From positions 2,418,001-2,482,000 of the forward strand of contig NZ_CP022529.1 in the NCBI RefSeq assembly GCF_002237595.1: 64,000 nucleotides of DNA. Direction: 5' to 3'. Both the position numbers and the translations under genes were made by a program. Below are positions 50,625-59,790 of this stretch, one piece after another. The notes below the pieces were generated by a model. It saw only the letters and a program-made list of their open reading frames with translations, searched no databases and had not been told where the DNA came from. Positions within the stretch are counted from its first letter, which is position 1. Every line of letters begins with the position of its first letter. Source of the DNA: Labrenzia sp. VG12 (GTDB lineage Bacteria; Pseudomonadota; Alphaproteobacteria; Rhizobiales; Stappiaceae).

Positions 50625-51932
50625 CTAGCGTCCCTGCATTGCTTCCGGGAGCCACAGCGCCAATCCCGGGAACGCGACAATCAGCACGACGGCCACGATC
50701 ATCAGCAGGAAAAACGGCAGGGCCATCTTGGCGACCTTGAAGATGTTGTGCCCGGTCATGCCTTGAAGGACGAACAGGTTGAAGCCCACCGGCGGTGTGA
50801 TCTGGCTCATTTCCACGACCAGAACCAGGTAGATGCCGAACCAGATCAGGTCCATGCCGGCCTGCTCTACCATCGGCAGGATCACAGAAGTGGTCAGCAC
50901 CACAACCGAAATGCCGTCCAGGAAGCAGCCAAGCACCACGAAAAACAGTGTCAGGGCGATCAGGAGCGCATAGGGCGACAGGTTCATGGCGCCGATCCAG
51001 GCGGCCAGCTCACGCGGGATACCGGTATAGCCCATGGCAACCGTCAGGAAGGCGGCCCCGGCCAGGATGAACGCGATCATGCAGGATGTGCGCGTTGCCC
51101 CCATGAGCGCTTCGGAAAAGCTTTTCCGATTGAGCGTGCCACTGAACCAGGACAGCAGCAGGGACAACATCACACCGATTGCCGCAGCTTCGGTCGGAGA
51201 AGCAAGCCCGGCATAAATGGAGCCGATAATGCCGACAATCAGGCCAATGACCGGCAACAGACGCAGGGTTGCGCGCAACTTCTCCCCGAAGGGCATAGCC
51301 TCTTCTTGCACGGGCATTTTCGACCGGTTCAACAGAGCCCAGATGGCAACGTAGCCCATGAACAGCACACAGAGCATCGCCCCCGGCAGAACGCCAGCCA
51401 TGAAAAGTCGCGCGATCGACTGCTCGGTGGCCGCACCATAGACGATCAGGATGATCGAGGGCGGGATCAGAAGGCCCAGCGTACCTGACCCGGCCAGCGT
51501 ACCGATGGCGATGCGCTCGTCATAGCCGCGCTGCTTGAGCTCCGGCAGAGACATTCGCCCGATCGTCGCCGTGGTCGCAGCGGATGAGCCCGAGACAGCG
51601 GCAAAGATGCCACAACCGAGAATATTCACGTGCAGAAGACGGCCCGGCAGGCTGCGCATCCACGGCGACAGGCCTGCAAACATGTCCTCCGACAGGCGCG
51701 AACGGAACAGGATCTCACCCATCCAGATGAACATAGGCAGGGCGGTCAGGTCCCAGGAGTTTGCAGCCCCCCAGACCGTGGTGGCCATGACAGGCCCGGC
51801 CGGCACGGACACCAGCGCCATCATGGCGGCAAGCGCGACGGCAAACAGTGCGACAGCAACCCAGATACCGGTGGCAAGTGCAGCCAGCATGCCGAGACCG
51901 AGGAAGAATGCGATCATCGAGAGGTCCATCAT
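50625..51932 (-). CDS. TRAP transporter, large membrane subunit (DctM type)
   Basis: 435 residues with about 12 membrane helices, the sodium-coupled permease of a TRAP system. Family features are the N-terminal MDLSMIAFFLGLGMLAALAT, FIWMGEILFRS, SGSSAATTATIGRMSLPELK, GTLAGSGTLGLLIPPSIILI and the C-terminal ITPPVGFNLFVLQG. Its ATG overlaps the stop of the small subunit. With the binding protein it imports an organic anion. Substrate unknown; see the shared operator with the hydantoinase. Confidence 0.94.
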   Translation of the reverse strand: MMDLSMIAFFLGLGMLAALATGIWVAVALFAVALAAMMALVSVPAGPVMATTVWGAANSWDLTALPMFIWMGEILFRSRLSEDMFAGLSPWMRSLPGRLLHVNILGCGIFAAVSGSSAATTATIGRMSLPELKQRGYDERIAIGTLAGSGTLGLLIPPSIILIVYGAATEQSIARLFMAGVLPGAMLCVLFMGYVAIWALLNRSKMPVQEEAMPFGEKLRATLRLLPVIGLIVGIIGSIYAGLASPTEAAAIGVMLSLLLSWFSGTLNRKSFSEALMGATRTSCMIAFILAGAAFLTVAMGYTGIPRELAAWIGAMNLSPYALLIALTLFFVVLGCFLDGISVVVLTTSVILPMVEQAGMDLIWFGIYLVLVVEMSQITPPVGFNLFVLQGMTGHNIFKVAKMALPFFLLMIVAVVLIVAFPGLALWLPEAMQGR

Positions 51933-52486
51933 TCTTTCCCCTCAATCAGATCTGCCTTGACGGCTGTTTCAAAACTCGGAGCCCGGCCTGTCAGGGAGAC
52001 GATCAGGTCATCCAGCAAGGAGATGCTGAACACCAGCAACCCCAGTGTCATGACACTTTGCGGGTAAACCAGCGGAACGGGAACGACACCGTAGGAGGTT
52101 TCGTTATAGGTGTAGCTGTCGAGCGCCAGCAGTGCGGCGTTCCAGGTGAAAAACGCAGCCAATGCAAAGGCGATCGCGATCACCCAGATATTGAGCAGCC
52201 GCGCAGCGCCTGGCGGCACGGCCTGAAGCAACATGGAAACGCGAATGTGGTCATTGTTGCGAAGCGTTCCTGCCAGCGCCAGAAAGGAAGCACCGACCAG
52301 AAGAAAGCCGGCAAACTCCGCAAGCGACGGCACTTGAAATCGAAGCGGCTCAAGCCCGAGTTGAATGAGTGCCCAGTCGGCGATGCGACCCAGCACCTGG
52401 AGCGCCACGAGCGTGGCAATGACAAGCAGACAACACGCGGCCAGGACCGTCGCCATCTGATAGAGAATATTCAAAGCCTTTCGCAT
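51929..52486 (-). CDS. TRAP transporter, small membrane subunit (DctQ type)
   Basis: About 185 residues, four membrane helices (YQMATVLAACCLLVIATLVAL, AEFAGFLLVGASFLALAG, LNIWVIAIAFALAAFF, QSVMTLGLLVFSISLL) with the DctQ-like RNNDHIRVSMLL segment. Chosen start is ATG 52486 (MRKALNILY); the frame to 52633 lacks similarity. Gap of 283 bases to the binding-protein gene, with a terminator between, so the membrane subunits may have lower expression than the binding protein. Confidence 0.92.
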   Translation of the reverse strand: MRKALNILYQMATVLAACCLLVIATLVALQVLGRIADWALIQLGLEPLRFQVPSLAEFAGFLLVGASFLALAGTLRNNDHIRVSMLLQAVPPGAARLLNIWVIAIAFALAAFFTWNAALLALDSYTYNETSYGVVPVPLVYPQSVMTLGLLVFSISLLDDLIVSLTGRAPSFETAVKADLIEGKE

Positions 52487-52730
52487 CGGCTTCCCCCACC
52501 GGTAAGAGCAAGTTGAATTTGTAGTTGATCGTTCGACCGGATCGCAATTGCCTGACGGCAGGGCGGCGCAACTTCCCGATAGGCCACGAGGGCGTTTGCC
52601 GGAATTCCGGCACCTGATGGACAAGCTCTTCAAGGAGCGGCGGAAAGCACTCCAAAGATGTCCGTTTCGCGCGCGATCCCACTTCCGCCGTCAAACAGCT
52701 CACTCCAGACACACTTGCTCTGGTCAGCTG

Positions 52731-52763
52731 ATAAGAAGACGCCGGGCACGTTGGCCCGGCGTC
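52731..52763 (-). terminator. Hairpin after the TRAP binding-protein gene
   Basis: GACGCCGGGC (52738-52747) pairs with GCCCGGCGTC (52754-52763). On the minus strand TTCTTATC follows. It lies seven bases beyond the stop at 52770, and probably attenuates rather than stops transcription into the membrane subunits. Confidence 0.65.
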
Positions 52764-52769
52764 GATGTT

Positions 52770-53765
52770 TTAGTTCTTGTAGGCTTCGAGGATGGCGGCA
52801 CCTTCTTCGCCGGCCTGCTCCTGCCATTCGGCGGCCATGGTCTCGCCGATGCCGGCAAGATCCTTGATCAGCTGGCTGGAGGGCTGGACAACGGTGATGC
52901 CATTGTCGGACAGCACCTTGGTCTTTGTCTTGGTCTCGACCTTGGAAGCTTCCCAGCCGCGCTTTTCAGCAACGCCTGCGGCTTCCATGACAGCAGCTTT
53001 TTCAGCATCGCTCAGGGCATCAAAGGCACCCTTGTTCACGATCACCATGTTTTTCGGCAGCCATGCCTGCGTATCGTGATAGTGGCTGACAAAGTCCCAG
53101 GCCTTGGAATTCGCGCCGGTGGAGGGCGAGGTGATCATGGCATCGACGCGGCCGGTCGAGAAGGCCGTCGGAATGTCCGGAGCTTCGATCTGCGCTGTGA
53201 CACCGCCAGCCAGAATGGCCAGGCGTTCGGTCGCCGCGTTGTAGGCGCGGATCTTCAGACCGCTCATGTCGCCGATTTCGGTGACTTCCTTCTGGGCGTA
53301 GATGCCCTGGGGCGGCCACGGCACCGCATAAAGCAGTTGCAGACCCTGTTCGGCGAGCTTTTCTTCCATGGCCGGCTTGGCCGCCTGGTAGAGTTTCCAG
53401 GCCTGATCGTAAGACGGCGCCAGGAAAGGCACGGAATCAACACCGAAAACCGGGTCTTCGTTGGACAGGCGAGAGACAAGGACTTCACCGATCGGAGCCA
53501 GCCCTTTGCGAACGGCATTCTTGATTTCCGGGTGCTTGAACAGCGAGCCTGCGGAATGGATCTGGATAATCAGCGAGCCACCCGTCTTGTCCTTCACAGC
53601 GTCGGCAAAGGCGGCGATGTTCTGAGTGTGAAAATTGCCATCACCATAGGGTGTCGGCATGTCCCACTTGGTTTCGGCGGAGGCGGCGGTGAACCCGGCC
53701 AGCGTGAGAGCGGCGGCAGCGGCCAGATGAACGCCGGCACGGGTCAGGAAACGAGATTGCAGCAT
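52770..53765 (-). CDS. TRAP transporter, periplasmic substrate-binding protein (DctP type)
   Basis: 331 residues with a signal peptide (MLQSRFLTRAGVHLAAAAAL, cleavage near ASAET). The mature protein shows KWDMPTPYGDGNFHTQNIAA, SAGSLFKHPEIKNAV, VPFLAPSYDQAWKLYQ, LKIRAYNAATERLAILAGG and the TAFSTGRVDAMITSPSTG segment of the DctP family. The ATG at 53765 has GAGGAG ahead. Substrate class cannot be deduced. The promoter overlaps a 32-base palindrome shared in core with the hydantoinase gene. Confidence 0.93.
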   Translation of the reverse strand: MLQSRFLTRAGVHLAAAAALTLAGFTAASAETKWDMPTPYGDGNFHTQNIAAFADAVKDKTGGSLIIQIHSAGSLFKHPEIKNAVRKGLAPIGEVLVSRLSNEDPVFGVDSVPFLAPSYDQAWKLYQAAKPAMEEKLAEQGLQLLYAVPWPPQGIYAQKEVTEIGDMSGLKIRAYNAATERLAILAGGVTAQIEAPDIPTAFSTGRVDAMITSPSTGANSKAWDFVSHYHDTQAWLPKNMVIVNKGAFDALSDAEKAAVMEAAGVAEKRGWEASKVETKTKTKVLSDNGITVVQPSSQLIKDLAGIGETMAAEWQEQAGEEGAAILEAYKN

Positions 53766-53854
53766 ATTGTTCTCCTCTAGGATGCGGGTCATGCCCGTCG
53801 CGATGCTGCTCCGGGTGCGTTCTTGCCGGCACCCTGGAATGTGCATCTAGAGAA

Positions 53855-53908
53855 AGAGTAGACTCAAAATCCGAAAACATCAACAATTTATCGATAAATT
53901 CTTGATGT
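53855..53908 (-). promoter_or_regulatory. TRAP promoter and palindromic operator
   Basis: A 32-base near-perfect palindrome spans 53877-53908: left half ACATCAACAATTTATC, right half GATAAATTCTTGATGT, with one mismatched pair. On the minus strand TTGATG (53878-53883) and TACTCT (53855-53860), separated by 17 bases, fit a promoter whose -35 lies in the palindrome arm. Binding there would repress. Confidence 0.65.
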
Positions 53909-53985
53909 GAGCCTGAGCTCTATCCTTTCTTTCTTCTCGAGCCTGGATTGGATAGCGTTTGCGCGTCAAGGCGGGAGGCAGAAAC

Positions 53986-55440
53986 TTGAAGCAGGGTGAA
54001 ACCGGGCAATTGCAGACCGGATGGCGGTGGGAAACCCTTGTGTTGCTGCTCATTCTGGTCGGTACGGTCTTGCTGAGATTTCCCGATCTTGACCGCACCA
54101 GCCTCTGGTATGATGAGGCGGTAAGCTGGGACCAATCAAAAGGCACATTCACCGAATTGCTGACGGCCGTCGCTGCGGACAATTACCCTCCCCTTCACAA
54201 CATTGTTCTTTGGCTGAGCATGCCGGCTCTTGGAGACAGTGAAACTGCACTTCGTCTGCCGTCAGCCTTGCTTGGCCTTGTGGCTGTGCTGCTCATGTAC
54301 CCGCTCGCCAGCATGATGGCTGGACGGTCCGCCGGACTGGCAGCGGCAGCACTTCTCGCGGTCTCGCCGTTTCACATATGGTATTCGACGGAAGCACGCA
54401 TGTACGCCTTGCTTGCGGCAACGGGCCTGGCCTTCCTTCTGGCAACTCTCAAGCTCTTGCAGCGCGCCTCAGGCCGGTGGCAGGTCGCCTTGGCTGTCAG
54501 CGGCACATTGTTCCTCTACAGCCATATCTACGCCGTTCTGGGCTTCGCCGCGGTAGGTCTGGTCTGTGGCTTTTTTGCGCTGGTGGACATTTTCCGGAAC
54601 AAGTCTGTCAGCGGATCGAATGCCTTCAAGGCCTGCCTTGCCATGGCTGTCAGTGCCTTGCTGTTTCTCCCCTGGTTGCTGATTCTGGCGAGCAGGGTGC
54701 GTTCCGTCGCAGAAGAAGGCTTCTGGATCGCCTATCCGGATGCCGCATTTCTGAAGGGAATGATTTTCAGCATCTCCGGTTCGCTCTTCCTGTTCTGGCT
54801 GCTCTTAGCCCTGGCCCTCGTTGGGTTGCTTCAGGTCCTGATCCAGCCGAGCCGTCACGGCCCCACACCTTTCTCATCGCGGGGGCTGCTTGTTTGCATA
54901 GCCTATGCGCTCGGACCTCCCCTTCTCGCCTATTTTTACTCCGTTCTTGTCCAGCCCATTTTATTCGACCGTTATCTGATCGCCGCATGGCCCGGCCTTT
55001 TGCTGCTTGCTGCAATCGCAGCCCAGCGCCTGCTGCCACAGATCGCACCGCTAGCGCTTGTGGCCACCGCGCTTTTGCTTTCCTTGCCGGAACTCAAATT
55101 CACCTTGCAGACGAAAATTAGGCCTGAATGGCGCCTGATTGCAGAAGATTATCAATCTCAACGAGGTCCGGATGACCGGCTTGTTCTCTACAAGGGGTTT
55201 GCCGCACCCGCACTCTCTTACTATCTGCGCACGCCCGAGGCGTTTGCAACGGTCGAGAAGTCTGACGACCTGAAGACGCTGGACCGCAAGGACAAGTGGC
55301 TCCTGATCGTACACAGCAATGACGCGGAAACCACTTCAGTGCTCAAGGCATTTAATGCGGAAGAAAGTGCCGTGGCGTCACAGCGTTTCGGCTGGGGCGC
55401 GAGCGGCTTGCGGCTGATCAAGCCTCGTTCGGCTGACTAA
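53986..55440 (+). CDS. GT-C membrane glycosyltransferase (family 39/ArnT-like)
   Basis: About 484 residues with roughly 11 membrane helices. The first loop carries RFPDLDRTSLWYDEAVSWD with the Asp-Glu pair used by GT-C enzymes, and a later LLFLPWLLILASRVRS and YSVLVQPILFDRYLIAAWPG resemble the PMT_2 (GT39) group. It would transfer a sugar from a polyprenyl-phosphate donor on the periplasmic side. Start: the frame opens at a TTG at 53959, but GGGAGG at 53973-53978 points to the TTG at 53986 (LKQGETG), which I choose. The acceptor is unknown. Confidence 0.85.
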   Translation: MKQGETGQLQTGWRWETLVLLLILVGTVLLRFPDLDRTSLWYDEAVSWDQSKGTFTELLTAVAADNYPPLHNIVLWLSMPALGDSETALRLPSALLGLVAVLLMYPLASMMAGRSAGLAAAALLAVSPFHIWYSTEARMYALLAATGLAFLLATLKLLQRASGRWQVALAVSGTLFLYSHIYAVLGFAAVGLVCGFFALVDIFRNKSVSGSNAFKACLAMAVSALLFLPWLLILASRVRSVAEEGFWIAYPDAAFLKGMIFSISGSLFLFWLLLALALVGLLQVLIQPSRHGPTPFSSRGLLVCIAYALGPPLLAYFYSVLVQPILFDRYLIAAWPGLLLLAAIAAQRLLPQIAPLALVATALLLSLPELKFTLQTKIRPEWRLIAEDYQSQRGPDDRLVLYKGFAAPALSYYLRTPEAFATVEKSDDLKTLDRKDKWLLIVHSNDAETTSVLKAFNAEESAVASQRFGWGASGLRLIKPRSAD

Positions 55441-55457
55441 CGCCCCCTCCCTCGAAT

Positions 55458-55697
55458 TCAATCGGAAAAGAAGAACATCACAACGGTGCCAACCAGCGCG
55501 ACGACCGTCAACACAGCAACCCCTATCAAAAGTTCCAGCAACACGCCGACCAGCGAAGCTCCAAGGAACAGCGCCAACAGACATGCAAAGACAACCATAC
55601 CGAGCTCCGCATTCAGGAGACCGACGGCGGCTTCAACTCCATTGGCGAGGCGCAACAGGAATGGATCGCGGTCATTGGACCTTTTGTCGCCGGACAT
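55458..55697 (-). CDS. Small two-helix membrane protein
   Basis: 79 residues; function not recognised. A charged N-terminus (MSGDKRSNDRDPF) precedes two hydrophobic helices at about 32-52 and 56-77, ending FFFSD. ATG at 55697 has GGGAGG directly ahead, supporting translation. It converges with the glycosyltransferase gene 17 bases away and is divergent from the hydantoinase gene, whose operator lies between them. Confidence 0.6.
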   Translation of the reverse strand: MSGDKRSNDRDPFLLRLANGVEAAVGLLNAELGMVVFACLLALFLGASLVGVLLELLIGVAVLTVVALVGTVVMFFFSD

Positions 55698-55801
55698 CAC
55701 CCTCCCTCTGAGTTTCCGAATTTCGCTTTGTGTTCAACCTGATATGGCGACTGCACGGGCGATAAAAAGATCAAATAGCCCGTTATTCAGATTTTTTCAT
55801 C

Positions 55802-55823
55802 GACATTTTATCGATAAAATGTC
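55802..55823. promoter_or_regulatory. Palindromic operator before the hydantoinase gene
   Basis: A perfect 22-base palindrome: GACATTTTATC followed by its reverse complement GATAAAATGTC. Core TTTATCGATAAA is identical to that in the TRAP promoter palindrome at 53877-53908. It lies 87 bases before the ATG of the fused hydantoinase. Confidence 0.65.
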
Positions 55824-55909
55824 AGCATAAACTCACCTGCAATCAAGAAAACGCAATCCGGGACTTAATCGCACAGGCGGTTTGAACCGGCAGCATCAGA
55901 GGGAAGATC

Positions 55910-58900
55910 ATGACAGCCAAATGGGATTTTTGGATCGACCGGGGCGGCACATTTACCGATATCGTGGGACGCGCACCGGATGGAACACTACATCCGCATA
56001 AGGTTCTTTCCGAAAACCCGGAAGCCTATCGTGATGCCGCTATCCAGGGGATTCGCGAACTGCTCGGCGTGGAAAAAGGCGCCCCTATTCCATCCGACAA
56101 GGTCGCCACTGTGAAGATGGGTACGACCGTTGCCACCAACGCCCTGCTTGAACGCAAGGGGGAGCGCACCGCCCTCTTCATCACCAAGGGCTTTCGTGAT
56201 GCGCTGGAGATCGGTTACCAGGCACGGCCGCATATCTTTGCGAAAGAAATCATCAAGCCGGAACTGCTCTATGAAAGCGTTCACGAATTGCCGGAACGTG
56301 TCCGGGCGGACGGCGCGGTTGAGATTGCGCTCGACCAATCCGTTGCACGCTCGGAAATGCAGGCGGCCTGGGACAGCGGCATCCGCTCCATCGCCATCGT
56401 CCTCATGCATGCCTATGCCTTCCCGGCCCACGAGCAATCCCTGAAGGCAATCGCGGAGGATATCGGCTTCCCGCAGATCTCCGTCTCCCACGAGGTCTCG
56501 CCTTTGATGAAACTGGTCGGTCGCGGGGACACGACCGTGGTCGACGCCTACCTCTCGCCGATCCTGCGCCGCTATGTGAACCAGGTTCAGGAGGAACTCG
56601 GGGCAGGCCCGCGACTGATGTTCATGCAGTCCTCGGGCGGACTGACGGCAGCCGATCTTTTCCAGGGCAAGGACGCGATCCTGTCCGGTCCGGCCGGCGG
56701 TGTCGTCGGTGCAGTTGAGACCTCCCGCATGGCCGGCTACGAAAAGATTATCGGTTTCGACATGGGCGGGACGTCTACCGATGTCTGCCATTATGACGGC
56801 GACTATGAGCGCGCCTTCGAAACGGAGGTCGCCGGTGTGCGCATGCGCGCGCCGATGATGATGATCCACACGGTGGCCGCTGGTGGCGGCTCCATCCTTC
56901 ACTACGCCGACGGCCGGTTTCAGGTCGGTCCGGATTCCGCTGGCGCCAACCCGGGCCCGTCCTGTTATCGCCGGGGAGGCCCGCTGACGGTGACCGATGC
57001 CAACCTGATGACCGGCAAACTCGTTCCGGAATTCTTCCCCAAAATCTTCGGTCCCAACCAGGATGAGGCGCTGGACGGCGAAGTTGTTCGCAAACGCTTT
57101 ACCGATCTCGCCATGCGCATCGGTGACGGCCGCACGCCGGAAGAAGTCGCTGACGGTTTCCTGAAGATCGCCGTTGAAAACATGGCCAACGCGATCAAGA
57201 AGATCTCGGTTCAGCGTGGCTATGATGTGACCGAATATGCACTGACATGCTTTGGCGGCGCGGGTGGCCAGACCGGCTGCCGTGTGGCTGACAGCCTGGG
57301 CATGAAGACCGTGATCCTGCATCCGTTCTCAGGCATCTTGTCGGCTTATGGCATGGGTCTCGCGGACATTCGGGCCGACCGCCAGAAAGCCGTTGTCAAA
57401 ACCCTCACCGAAGAGCTGCTGCCTGAGCTGGGAGCCTTGCGGGACGACCTGGCGGTGCAAACGGAAGCCGAGCTTGAAAAACAAGCCATTTCCGCTGATG
57501 AGCGTCGCACATCTGCGATCGTGCACCTGCGGTATGACGGCACCGACACGCCGCTTCCGGTTCCGCTCGGGTCGGTCGCGGACATGCGCGAAGCCTTCGA
57601 AGACGCCCACAAGAAACAATTTGGCTTTGCCTATGACAACAAGCCTGTTGTCGTTGAAGCGCTTGAAGTGGAGACCGCAGGTGGTGGCGCCGGTCTGACC
57701 GAACCGGACCTGTCGCTGATCTCCCAGGACCCGGCGGCGGCCACCTCGACCAGCGTCTATTCCGACGGCGGTTGGCACAAGGCAGGTGTCTTCAAGCGCG
57801 AAAGCCTCAAGCCCGGCATGAAGGTCACCGGTCCGGCCGTGATCATCGAGCCGCACGCGACCATTGCCGTTGAAGATGGCTGGCAGGCAGAAATCAACGC
57901 CAAAGACCATGTGATCCTGAAGCGCATTGTGCCGCTGAAGCGCGCGGAAGCCATCGGCACCCATGCCGACCCGGTCATGCTGGAAGTGTTCAACAACCTG
58001 TTCATGTCGATTGCAGAACAGATGGGCGTGACACTTCAGAACACGGCCTATTCGGTCAACATCAAGGAACGTCTCGACTTTTCCTGTGCGGTCTTCGACG
58101 CGAGCGGCGCGCTTGTCGCCAACGCCCCGCACATGCCGGTGCATCTGGGCTCCATGGACCGCTCGGTTGAAACCGTGATCAAGCTGAACAAGGGCAAGAT
58201 CAAGCCGGGAGACGTTTTCGCTCTGAACGCGCCCTATAACGGCGGCACTCACCTGCCCGACATCACCGTGGTCTCGCCCGTCTTCGACGACGACGGCAAG
58301 GAAATCCTCTTCTGGTCTGCATCCCGTGGGCACCATGCCGATGTCGGTGGATCCGCACCGGGCTCAATGACACCGCGCGCGACAAACGTGGATGAAGAGG
58401 GCGTCCTCTTCGACAATTTCAAGATTGTCGATCAGGGACGGTTCTGCGAGCAGGAACTGGTTGAACTTCTGACCAACCACCCCTACCCGGCCCGAAACCC
58501 GCACCAGAATGTCGCCGACCTTTCCGCCCAGATCGCGGCGAATGAGAAAGGCATTCAGGAACTGCGCAAGATGGTCGCCCATTTTGGTCTCGATGTGGTC
58601 CAGGCCTATATGGGTCACGTCCAGGACAATGCGGAAGAAAGCGTGCGGCGGGTCATCGAAGCCTTGAAGGATTCCGAATACGAATATCCGACCGACCAGG
58701 GCTCGGTGATCAAGGTCAAGATTACCGTCGACAAGGACAAGCGCGAGGCAACCGTCGACTTCACCGGCACATCGGGCGTGAAGCCGAACAACTTCAATGC
58801 GCCGGAACCTGTGACACGGGCCGCAATCCTCTACTGCTTCCGTGTCATGGTAGACGGCGACATTCCGATGAATGCCGGTTGCCTCAAGCCGATCAACATC

Positions 58901-59494
58901 ATCATCCCGCAGGACTGCATGCTGCGTCCCTCCTACCCGGCAGCTGTCGTTGCCGGCAATGTGGAGACGTCCCAGCATGTTACCAATGCCGTCTTCGCCG
59001 CACTTGGCGCCATGGCCAACGCACAAGGGACGATGAACAACCTGACCTTCGGCAACGACACCTATCAGTACTATGAAACCATCTGTTCCGGTTCTCCGGC
59101 CGGTCCGGGTTTCAACGGCACCGATGGGGTTCACACCCACATGACCAACTCCCGCCTGACGGACCCAGAAGTTCTGGAGTTCCGCTTTCCGGTGCTCCTG
59201 GAAGACTTCCATATTCGCAAAGGGTCCGGCGGCAAAGGGCGCTGGTCAGCCGGCGACGGTACGCGGCGGACGCTGCGCTTCCTGGAAAAGATGGACTGTG
59301 CGATTCTCGCATCTCACCGCACCGTTTCCCCCAAAGGGCTCGATGGCGGCAGCGACGGCGAGCTCGGACGCACCGAGGTCCGCAGGCTCGACGGCAAGGT
59401 TGAAAAGCTTGAAGGCTGCGACCAGACCATTCTGGAGGCTGGTGAAGCCGTTACCGTCATCACACCGACCGCAGGTGGCTGGGGAACGGCATAG
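55910..59494 (+). CDS. Fused hydantoinase A/B (5-oxoprolinase-like)
   Basis: 1194 residues joining HyuA and HyuB, which are often separate genes. About 1-190 is the N-terminal ATPase-like domain (DRGGTFTDIVGRAPDG), 200-490 the hydantoinase A domain (GFDMGGTSTDVCHYDGDYER, SCYRRGGPLTVTDANL), and 690-1190 the hydantoinase B domain (HLGSMDRSVETVIK, GDVFALNAPYNGGTHLPDIT, RGHHADVGG). Architecture and length equal ATP-dependent 5-oxoprolinase, which opens 5-oxoproline to glutamate; hydantoins and related lactams are alternative substrates. It is probably co-regulated with the TRAP transporter, suggesting that transporter carries the substrate. Confidence 0.9.
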   Translation: MTAKWDFWIDRGGTFTDIVGRAPDGTLHPHKVLSENPEAYRDAAIQGIRELLGVEKGAPIPSDKVATVKMGTTVATNALLERKGERTALFITKGFRDALEIGYQARPHIFAKEIIKPELLYESVHELPERVRADGAVEIALDQSVARSEMQAAWDSGIRSIAIVLMHAYAFPAHEQSLKAIAEDIGFPQISVSHEVSPLMKLVGRGDTTVVDAYLSPILRRYVNQVQEELGAGPRLMFMQSSGGLTAADLFQGKDAILSGPAGGVVGAVETSRMAGYEKIIGFDMGGTSTDVCHYDGDYERAFETEVAGVRMRAPMMMIHTVAAGGGSILHYADGRFQVGPDSAGANPGPSCYRRGGPLTVTDANLMTGKLVPEFFPKIFGPNQDEALDGEVVRKRFTDLAMRIGDGRTPEEVADGFLKIAVENMANAIKKISVQRGYDVTEYALTCFGGAGGQTGCRVADSLGMKTVILHPFSGILSAYGMGLADIRADRQKAVVKTLTEELLPELGALRDDLAVQTEAELEKQAISADERRTSAIVHLRYDGTDTPLPVPLGSVADMREAFEDAHKKQFGFAYDNKPVVVEALEVETAGGGAGLTEPDLSLISQDPAAATSTSVYSDGGWHKAGVFKRESLKPGMKVTGPAVIIEPHATIAVEDGWQAEINAKDHVILKRIVPLKRAEAIGTHADPVMLEVFNNLFMSIAEQMGVTLQNTAYSVNIKERLDFSCAVFDASGALVANAPHMPVHLGSMDRSVETVIKLNKGKIKPGDVFALNAPYNGGTHLPDITVVSPVFDDDGKEILFWSASRGHHADVGGSAPGSMTPRATNVDEEGVLFDNFKIVDQGRFCEQELVELLTNHPYPARNPHQNVADLSAQIAANEKGIQELRKMVAHFGLDVVQAYMGHVQDNAEESVRRVIEALKDSEYEYPTDQGSVIKVKITVDKDKREATVDFTGTSGVKPNNFNAPEPVTRAAILYCFRVMVDGDIPMNAGCLKPINIIIPQDCMLRPSYPAAVVAGNVETSQHVTNAVFAALGAMANAQGTMNNLTFGNDTYQYYETICSGSPAGPGFNGTDGVHTHMTNSRLTDPEVLEFRFPVLLEDFHIRKGSGGKGRWSAGDGTRRTLRFLEKMDCAILASHRTVSPKGLDGGSDGELGRTEVRRLDGKVEKLEGCDQTILEAGEAVTVITPTAGGWGTA

Positions 59495-59519
59495 GTTTCA
59501 AAGACATCTGAGAACAGTC

Positions 59520-59550
59520 AAAGCCGCGCCTCGTGCGCGGCTTTTCTTTT
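59520..59550 (+). terminator. Terminator after the hydantoinase gene
   Basis: AAAGCCGCGC (59520-59529) pairs with GCGCGGCTTT (59535-59544) around a five-base loop, followed by TCTTTT. It lies 25 bases after the stop. Confidence 0.8.
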
Positions 59551-59790
59551 CGCGTCAAGAGGAGACGGCTCGTGTCAGCACACAATCGCTCCGCGACCCG
59601 CCATACCTTGCCCTCACATTGGGCAGAACGCTTTGCTTGATAGTCAATATGGACCAAGCAGAATGGACATTCGAATTTCTACCTAGAATAGAAAATCATC
59701 CTTTGCTCGTTGAAAAATTAACCGACTCTTCAACTTTAAGTAGGTTAATTCTAGAAGAATTACGTAACGTCTTCAGCAACCTGACTATTT

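Noticed and set aside
55988..57322. 444-residue minus-strand frame inside the hydantoinase gene
   Set aside because: Antisense shadow; the plus strand carries intact hydantoinase domains.
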